Source: Pseudomonadota bacterium (GTDB lineage: Bacteria; Pseudomonadota; Gammaproteobacteria; Burkholderiales; Thiobacillaceae). From it: 10,206 nucleotides of DNA. Each line of letters begins with the position of its first letter. Position 1 is the first letter of the stretch. Below, one piece after another: positions 7,183 through 10,206 of the stretch. The position numbers and the translations under genes are program-made. The DNA lies in NCBI GenBank assembly GCA_021847385.1, contig JAJZTV010000060.1, positions 1 to 10,206 on the forward strand. Reading direction: 5' to 3'. Under the pieces are notes generated by a model. The model saw only the letters and a list, made by a program, of their open reading frames with translations, made no database searches and had not been told where the DNA came from.

Positions 7183-8319
7183 TCAGGGCTTGAGCACCGC
7201 CGCCAGGGCCTTCAGGCAATAGTCCACGTTTGCCTGCTTGGCGCTGTAGCCCATCAGGCCGATGCGCCAGATCTTGCCGGCCAGCGCGCCCAGGCCCGCG
7301 CCGATCTCCAGGTCGAACTCCTTGAGCAGGCGACCGCGCGCGGCGGCATCGTCGATGCCCGTGGGGATGTAGACCGAATTGAGCTGCGGCAGGCGCGCAC
7401 CTTCGGCTACGACGAAGCGCATGCCCAATTTTTCCAGGCCGGCCTTGAGTTGCTCGTGCATCGCGCGGTGCCGCGCCCAAGCGTTCTCGATGCCCTCTTC
7501 GGCCAGGATGACCAAGGCTTCGTGCAGACCGTACAGCGGATTGATCGGCGCGGTGTGGTGATAGGTGCGCTTGCCCTCGCCGCTCCAGTAGCCGAGCACC
7601 AGGTTCAGGTCCATGAACCAGCTCTGCACCGGGGTCTTGCGTGCGCGCACCTTCTCGATGGCGCGTTCGCCGAAGGTCACCGGCGACAGGCCGGGCGTGC
7701 AGGACAGGCATTTCTGGCTACCGGAATACGCGGCGTCGATGCCCCATTCGTCGATCAGCACCGGGGTGCCGCCGAGCGAGGTGACGCAGTCCATGATGGT
7801 CAGTGCATTGTGTTTACGTGCCAGCTCGGCCAGGGCCTGGGCGTCGGACTGCGCGCCGGTCGAAGTCTCGGCGTGGACGAAGGCCAGCACTTTGGCGTCC
7901 GGGTTGGCGGCGAAGGCCTCGGCTACCTTGGCCACGCCGACCGGCTCGCCCCAGGCGTCTTCCACTAGCACCGCAATGCCGCCGGCGCGCTTGACGTTCT
8001 CGACCATGCGGCCGCCGAACACGCCGTTGATGCAGACGATCACCTTGTCGCCCGGCTCGACCAGATTGACGAAGCAGGTCTCCATGCCGACCGAGCCGGG
8101 GCCGGACACCGGAAAGGTCAATTTGTTCTCGGTCTGGAAGGCATAGCGCAGCAACTGCTTCAGCTCTTCCATCATGTCGGTGAAGGCCGGGTCCAAGTGG
8201 CCGATGGTCGGACGAGCCATCGCCTCCAGGATGCGCGGCGGCACATCGGACGGGCCGGGGCCCATCAAGGTGCGACGCGGCGGTTGAAACGACTTGATGG
8301 CAGGTGCAGCGAACGGCAT
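7183..8319 (-). CDS. class V aminotransferase, alanine/serine-glyoxylate type
   Basis: 378 aa PLP-dependent enzyme, expected to move an amino group from serine or alanine to glyoxylate or pyruvate in the cytoplasm. It aligns from end to end with the alanine-glyoxylate aminotransferase family: LMGPGPSDVPPRILEAM near the N-terminus, VSGPGSVGMET (about 71-81, cofactor phosphate contact), HAETSTG, D177 in MDCVTSLGGTP (cofactor ring), K203 in YSGSQKCLS (Schiff-base lysine), TYHHTAPI, and R352 in WRIGLMG (substrate carboxylate). The open frame extends 28 codons further upstream to 8403, but the ATG at 8319 has a good GAGGAG at the right distance and begins just before the conserved region, so I chose it. 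Alanine versus serine versus other donor preference cannot be read from the sequence. It is convergent with the response regulator and divergent from the Rossmann-fold gene; no pathway partner is obvious. Confidence 0.95.
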   Translation of the reverse strand: MPFAAPAIKSFQPPRRTLMGPGPSDVPPRILEAMARPTIGHLDPAFTDMMEELKQLLRYAFQTENKLTFPVSGPGSVGMETCFVNLVEPGDKVIVCINGVFGGRMVENVKRAGGIAVLVEDAWGEPVGVAKVAEAFAANPDAKVLAFVHAETSTGAQSDAQALAELARKHNALTIMDCVTSLGGTPVLIDEWGIDAAYSGSQKCLSCTPGLSPVTFGERAIEKVRARKTPVQSWFMDLNLVLGYWSGEGKRTYHHTAPINPLYGLHEALVILAEEGIENAWARHRAMHEQLKAGLEKLGMRFVVAEGARLPQLNSVYIPTGIDDAAARGRLLKEFDLEIGAGLGALAGKIWRIGLMGYSAKQANVDYCLKALAAVLKP

Positions 8320-8326
8320 GGCGAGG

Positions 8327-8332
8327 CTCCTC
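8327..8332 (-). promoter_or_regulatory. ribosome binding site deciding the aminotransferase start
   Basis: On the minus strand this reads GAGGAG, 7 nt before the ATG at 8319. It supports the 378-residue start over the longer upstream frame. A TAAAAT that could be a -10 box lies further upstream (plus 8348-8353), but no convincing -35 box goes with it. Confidence 0.8.
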
Positions 8333-8362
8333 AAATAAAACTGGACTATTTTACTTGGCTTT

Positions 8363-8391
8363 TTGGCTGGACCGAAAGCCGGCCGTACAAT
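8363..8391 (+). promoter_or_regulatory. sigma-70-like promoter of the Rossmann-fold gene
   Basis: TTGGCT (8363-8368, 4 of 6 match to TTGACA) and TACAAT (8386-8391, 5 of 6 match to TATAAT) are separated by exactly 17 bp. The start of transcription would fall near 8398, giving a leader of about 20 nt before the ATG at 8418. Found by eye only, in the 98-nt region between two divergent genes, which is where a promoter must lie. Confidence 0.65.
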
Positions 8392-8406
8392 CGAACCAAA
8401 CACATC

Positions 8407-8412
8407 GGGAGA
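8407..8412 (+). promoter_or_regulatory. ribosome binding site deciding the Rossmann-fold gene start
   Basis: GGGAGA lies 5 nt upstream of the ATG at 8418. It favours this start over the in-frame ATG at 8304, which would place the first 38 residues across the promoter and inside the divergent gene. Confidence 0.7.
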
Positions 8413-8417
8413 ACAGC

Positions 8418-9188
8418 ATGGACAAGACCGTCATCCTCATCGGCCTAGGCCAACTCGGCCGCGTCTTCGCCGGCGGCCTCTTGCGCACCGGCCACACCGT
8501 GGTGCCGGTCAACCGTAGCGACGACATGGACATCGTCGCGGCCACATGGCCGCAGCCCGCCCTGGTCCTGGTCGCGGTAGCCGAGGCCGACCTGCACCCC
8601 GTGCTAAGCAGGCTGCCGCCAAGCTGGAAAGATCGCGTCGGCCTGCTGCAAAACGAACTGCTGCCGCGCGACTGGCTCGGCCACAAACTGGCCGAGCCCA
8701 CGGTGATCTCGGTCTGGTTCGAAAAGAAGAAGGGCATGGACGCCAAACCCCTGCTGGCCTCGCCCGCCTTCGGCCCCGCCGCCTCGCGCCTGGTCACCGC
8801 GCTCGGCGCCCTCGACCTGCCCGCCCGCACCCTGGCCGACGCCGAATCGCTGGAATGGGAGCTGGTGCGCAAGAACCTCTACATCCTGACCAGCAACATC
8901 GCCGGCCTGGTAGTCGGCGGCGATGTCGGCACGCTGTGGGACCAGCACCGCGACCTGGCCGAGGCCGTGGCCAGCGACGTGCTCGACATCCAGGACTGGC
9001 TGACCGGCCGCGAACACGACCGCCTCAAGTTGATGGCGGGCCTGCTCGAAGCCTTCAATGCCGATCCGCTGCACGGCTGCGCCGGGCGCACCGCGCCGAC
9101 GCGGTTGAAGCGGGCGTTGGAACATGCGGATCTGGCGGGGTTGGGGGTGGGGACGTTGAGGAAGATTGCGACTGAGAGACTAACCTAG
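8418..9188 (+). CDS. NAD(P)-binding Rossmann-fold protein, reductase/dehydrogenase-like
   Basis: 256 aa, ATG chosen from the Shine-Dalgarno and promoter position. The N-terminus has a dinucleotide-binding turn: a hydrophobic strand (VILIG), then G9-L-G-Q-L-G14, helix, and a second strand ending VVPVNRSDDM. This is like ketopantoate reductase, 6-phosphogluconate dehydrogenase and related families. After about residue 100 the protein is mainly helical, with KNLYILTSNIAGLVVGG and a conserved-looking LHGCAGRTAPTRLKRALE segment near the end. At 256 residues it is shorter than typical full-length ketopantoate reductases (about 300), so I do not assign that activity; the substrate is unknown. It has its own promoter and stands divergent from the aminotransferase. 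No terminator-like hairpin is visible in the 39 nt separating it from the convergent downstream gene. Confidence 0.88.
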   Translation: MDKTVILIGLGQLGRVFAGGLLRTGHTVVPVNRSDDMDIVAATWPQPALVLVAVAEADLHPVLSRLPPSWKDRVGLLQNELLPRDWLGHKLAEPTVISVWFEKKKGMDAKPLLASPAFGPAASRLVTALGALDLPARTLADAESLEWELVRKNLYILTSNIAGLVVGGDVGTLWDQHRDLAEAVASDVLDIQDWLTGREHDRLKLMAGLLEAFNADPLHGCAGRTAPTRLKRALEHADLAGLGVGTLRKIATERLT

Positions 9189-9227
9189 CATACGGCCACG
9201 TACACATAGACGAGGCGGCCAATTCCT

Positions 9228-9608
9228 TCAATGCGGCTTCGCCCTTACTAATTTACCTTCAGATACCGACTGATAGATCACATCAAATAACTCAGAAGCC
9301 GCCTCACGTGCATCTGCAAGCGCAAGATTTCTAAATGCTATTACCCCTGGACCAGCGCTAAACCATGTGTCTTTTGATTTGTAGCGATCATAGATAGCTT
9401 GCGCTTCTACCTTAAGCTGTTCGTGCAGCGCGAATAACAAATCATCCATATCAGCTGGATATGACATGTAATCCCACTGAACCATCGCCAGTTTCGATCT
9501 GGCTTTAAGCGTTACACAAGGAATACCCGTTTCTCTGCAAGACCGGAGCCAAGAGTTTTCTTTGTTAAACCCTTTATCCTTCCTAGTAATTTCGACGAAT
9601 TTTTCCAT
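9228..9608 (-). CDS. orphan protein of unknown function in an AT-rich patch
   Basis: 126 aa, soluble, no signal peptide or membrane helix. I recognise no family. Visible features are a basic, polar N-terminus (KFVEITRKDKGFNKENSWLR), a short strand-like segment GIPCVTLKA, an acidic helical stretch YPADMDDLLFALHEQLKVEA, and a helical C-terminal half. Reality is supported by a Shine-Dalgarno (GAGGAA, plus 9614-9619) 5 nt before the ATG, an uninterrupted frame in an AT-rich region where open frames are less likely by chance, and a protein-like composition. Codon use is clearly more AT-rich than in all neighbours, and a repeat-dense stretch lies just upstream, so it is probably recently acquired. 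Small acquired orphan genes are often defence, toxin-antitoxin or phage remnants, but no motif here supports any one of these. Confidence 0.75.
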   Translation of the reverse strand: MEKFVEITRKDKGFNKENSWLRSCRETGIPCVTLKARSKLAMVQWDYMSYPADMDDLLFALHEQLKVEAQAIYDRYKSKDTWFSAGPGVIAFRNLALADAREAASELFDVIYQSVSEGKLVRAKPH

Positions 9609-9613
9609 TGCAG

Positions 9614-9619
9614 TTCCTC
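9614..9619 (-). promoter_or_regulatory. ribosome binding site of the orphan gene
   Basis: GAGGAA on the minus strand, 5 nt upstream of the ATG at 9608. It confirms the start of the 126-residue protein. Confidence 0.7.
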
Positions 9620-9756
9620 GTGAAAGTCACTCAATGACCAATCCCATTAGATTCTGATTTGGAACCAGCCGATATCGTTTGCAATTTATAGCTTATCCAG
9701 GCTTTCGGCACGCTATTTGTTATCACACAGGCAAGTTAAATTTTCTGCTAGCGCAC
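9620..9756. other. AT-rich intergenic stretch, probable promoter region of the orphan gene
   Basis: No coding frame is supportable here. The base composition is much more AT-rich than the rest of the window and lies directly upstream of the minus-strand orphan gene, so its promoter should be here. A minus-strand TATAAA (plus 9685-9690) could be a -10 box, but no matching -35 box is found at the proper distance. Confidence 0.4.
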
Positions 9757-9794
9757 CCATATGCCTTCGGCCGGGGCCGCCCGGCAGCGGGCAT

Positions 9795-9820
9795 ACTTTC
9801 TTTGCTCGTGCAAAGAAAGT
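9795..9820. repeat. perfect 10-bp hairpin with a third copy of its arm
   Basis: ACTTTCTTTG (9795-9804), a 6-nt loop CTCGTG, and its exact complement CAAAGAAAGT (9811-9820). A further direct copy of CAAAGAAAG sits at 9824-9832, so the left arm could pair with either. No T-run follows, so this is not a standard intrinsic terminator. Confidence 0.85.
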
Positions 9821-9861
9821 AGCCAAAGAAAGCACGCCCCGCTTCGCCGGCCTTCGGCTCC

Positions 9862-9957
9862 CCGAGCTTGAACGAAACGATTGGGCGGCTGCGTAACTCG
9901 CCCTTCGGGCTCAGACAGTACTCGCCGACATCCCCCAATCATTTCGCTCAAGCTCGG
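9862..9957. repeat. 24-bp inverted repeat enclosing 48 nt
   Basis: Arms at 9862-9885 and 9934-9957 are reverse complements at 22 of 24 positions (left begins CCGAGCTTGAACG, right ends GCTCAAGCTCGG). The enclosed 48 nt include a small GCCC-TTC-GGGC hairpin at 9900-9910 and most of the left arm of a longer repeat that pairs with 10139-10182. Confidence 0.85.
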
Positions 9958-10002
9958 CGGCTCAGAGGGGATGGGGACAGCAAAACCAAAAGACGAAAAC
10001 CC

Positions 10003-10031
10003 AGAGTGTCGGCGCGTCGCACCGACACTCT
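10003..10031. repeat. perfect 10-bp hairpin
   Basis: AGAGTGTCGG (10003-10012), a 9-nt loop, and CCGACACTCT (10022-10031), an exact reverse complement. It is directly adjacent to the next hairpin with no gap. Confidence 0.85.
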
Positions 10032-10075
10032 CTAAAACATATGGAATTCCCGCTTGCGGGAATTCGGCGTTTTAG
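10032..10075. repeat. two-tier hairpin (CTAAAAC outer stem, GAATTCCCGC inner stem)
   Basis: Outer stem CTAAAAC (10032-10038) with GTTTTAG (10069-10075); inner stem GAATTCCCGC (10044-10053) with GCGGGAATTC (10056-10065), both exact. Only TT separates the inner arms, so the tip of the stem must open in practice. The internal loop is ATATG on one side and GGC on the other. Confidence 0.85.
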
Positions 10076-10102
10076 TTGACTTGCACATCCCCTCTGTCGC
10101 CG

Positions 10103-10203
10103 CCGTGCGTGGCGCGGTTGCGCGGGGCAGCCGAAGGCCGGCGAGTTTGTCTGAGCCCGAAGGGCGAGTTGGCGAGCCGCCCGCGCAACTGTGACGCGCA
10201 CGG
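10103..10203. repeat. nested inverted repeat at the window edge
   Basis: GTTGCGCGGG (10117-10126) pairs exactly with CCCGCGCAAC (10180-10189), and outside it CCGTGCG (10103-10109) pairs with CGCACGG (10197-10203). The structure encloses the right arm of the long repeat and may continue past the window end. Confidence 0.7.
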
Positions 10204-10206
10204 GGG

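Larger units (their letters stand above)
9963..10096. repeat. inverted repeat flanking the central hairpins
   Basis: CAGAGGGGATG (9963-9973) and its exact complement CATCCCCTCTG (10086-10096). With a one-base slip the match continues outward into CGGCGGC/GCCGCCG, giving about 19 paired bases. It frames the two central hairpins at 10003-10031 and 10032-10075. Confidence 0.8.
9883..10182. repeat. long inverted repeat, arms of about 45 nt
   Basis: Arms at 9883-9927 and 10139-10182 are reverse complements apart from a 4-nt mismatched block and a 2-against-1-nt bulge. The core 9895-9916 against 10149-10170 is a perfect 22-bp match, extending to 23 with A9917/T10148. A further exact 15-bp pair, 9845-9859 (CGCCGGCCTTCGGCT) against 10130-10144, overlaps the right arm, so alternative pairings exist. 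This suggests two copies of one module in opposite orientation. Confidence 0.85.
9757..10206. repeat. composite non-coding repeat element built of nested inverted repeats, cut by the window edge
   Basis: These 450 bases hold no believable gene: the short open frames have no ribosome sites and run through hairpins. Six inverted-repeat pairs are present (listed separately), several nested or sharing sequence, interspersed with the phrase GCCTTCGGC and its variants. The block starts abruptly after the AT-rich patch, at about the CCTTCGG at 9764. From memory, blocks with the CTTTCTTTG/CAAAGAAAG hairpin recur between genes in many beta- and gammaproteobacterial genomes, often mis-annotated as short proteins. 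That recollection cannot be checked here. The right boundary lies beyond the window. Confidence 0.75.

Noticed and set aside
9723..9951. Short minus-strand frames (67 and 71 codons) across the repeat block.
   Set aside because: They run through inverted repeats, lack ribosome sites and give a peptide (FGYFLCTSKES) that I recall as a typical spurious translation of dispersed repeats.

Overview
The window is GC-rich (roughly two-thirds G+C in the coding parts by eye) and densely packed. It looks like a proteobacterial chromosome, most likely a betaproteobacterium or a neighbouring lineage. That placement rests on codon use, the type of aminotransferase and the style of the dispersed repeat at the right end; no marker gene fixes the taxon.

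Left part (1-5936), plus strand, probably one transcription unit. It opens with the 3' end of an unidentified gene, then two consecutive genes whose products carry the DUF4157 'eCIS core' domain with its HELAH metallopeptidase-like motif. This domain family is strongly associated with extracellular contractile injection systems (eCIS; phage-tail-like protein-injection machines) and their cargo. The first (439 aa) has DUF4157 followed by an unnamed C-terminal domain. The second (1317 aa) is a chimera: DUF4157, then several hundred residues of Trp-rich amphipathic helix, then an Arg-rich hinge and a C-terminal nuclease domain of the non-specific DNA/RNA endonuclease type (R-G-H ... N ... W-E-N). 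The two genes overlap by stop/start. A small predicted membrane protein follows 9 nt after the nuclease gene. No sheath, tube, baseplate or ATPase gene is visible, so membership of an eCIS locus is inferred from the domain family.

Middle part (6076-9188). A LuxR-type regulator has two receiver domains, the first lacking the phospho-acceptor Asp. It converges, with a 3-nt gap, on a class-V aminotransferase of the alanine/serine-glyoxylate type on the minus strand. That gene is divergent from a small Rossmann-fold NAD(P)-binding protein, with a 98-nt intergenic region holding a good sigma-70-like promoter. These look like ordinary chromosomal genes.

Right part (9189-10206). An AT-rich patch carries one orphan minus-strand gene (126 aa, unrecognised). 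About 450 bp of non-coding DNA follows, packed with nested inverted repeats and reaching the window edge. It looks like a dispersed intergenic repeat element. The AT-rich gene beside it looks like an acquired insert.

How the genes may work together (inference): the DUF4157 pair would be a maturation/loading or effector pair delivered by a contractile injection particle, with the nuclease tail as the active warhead. The two-receiver LuxR regulator could control the locus, but nothing in the sequence ties it to these genes beyond proximity.
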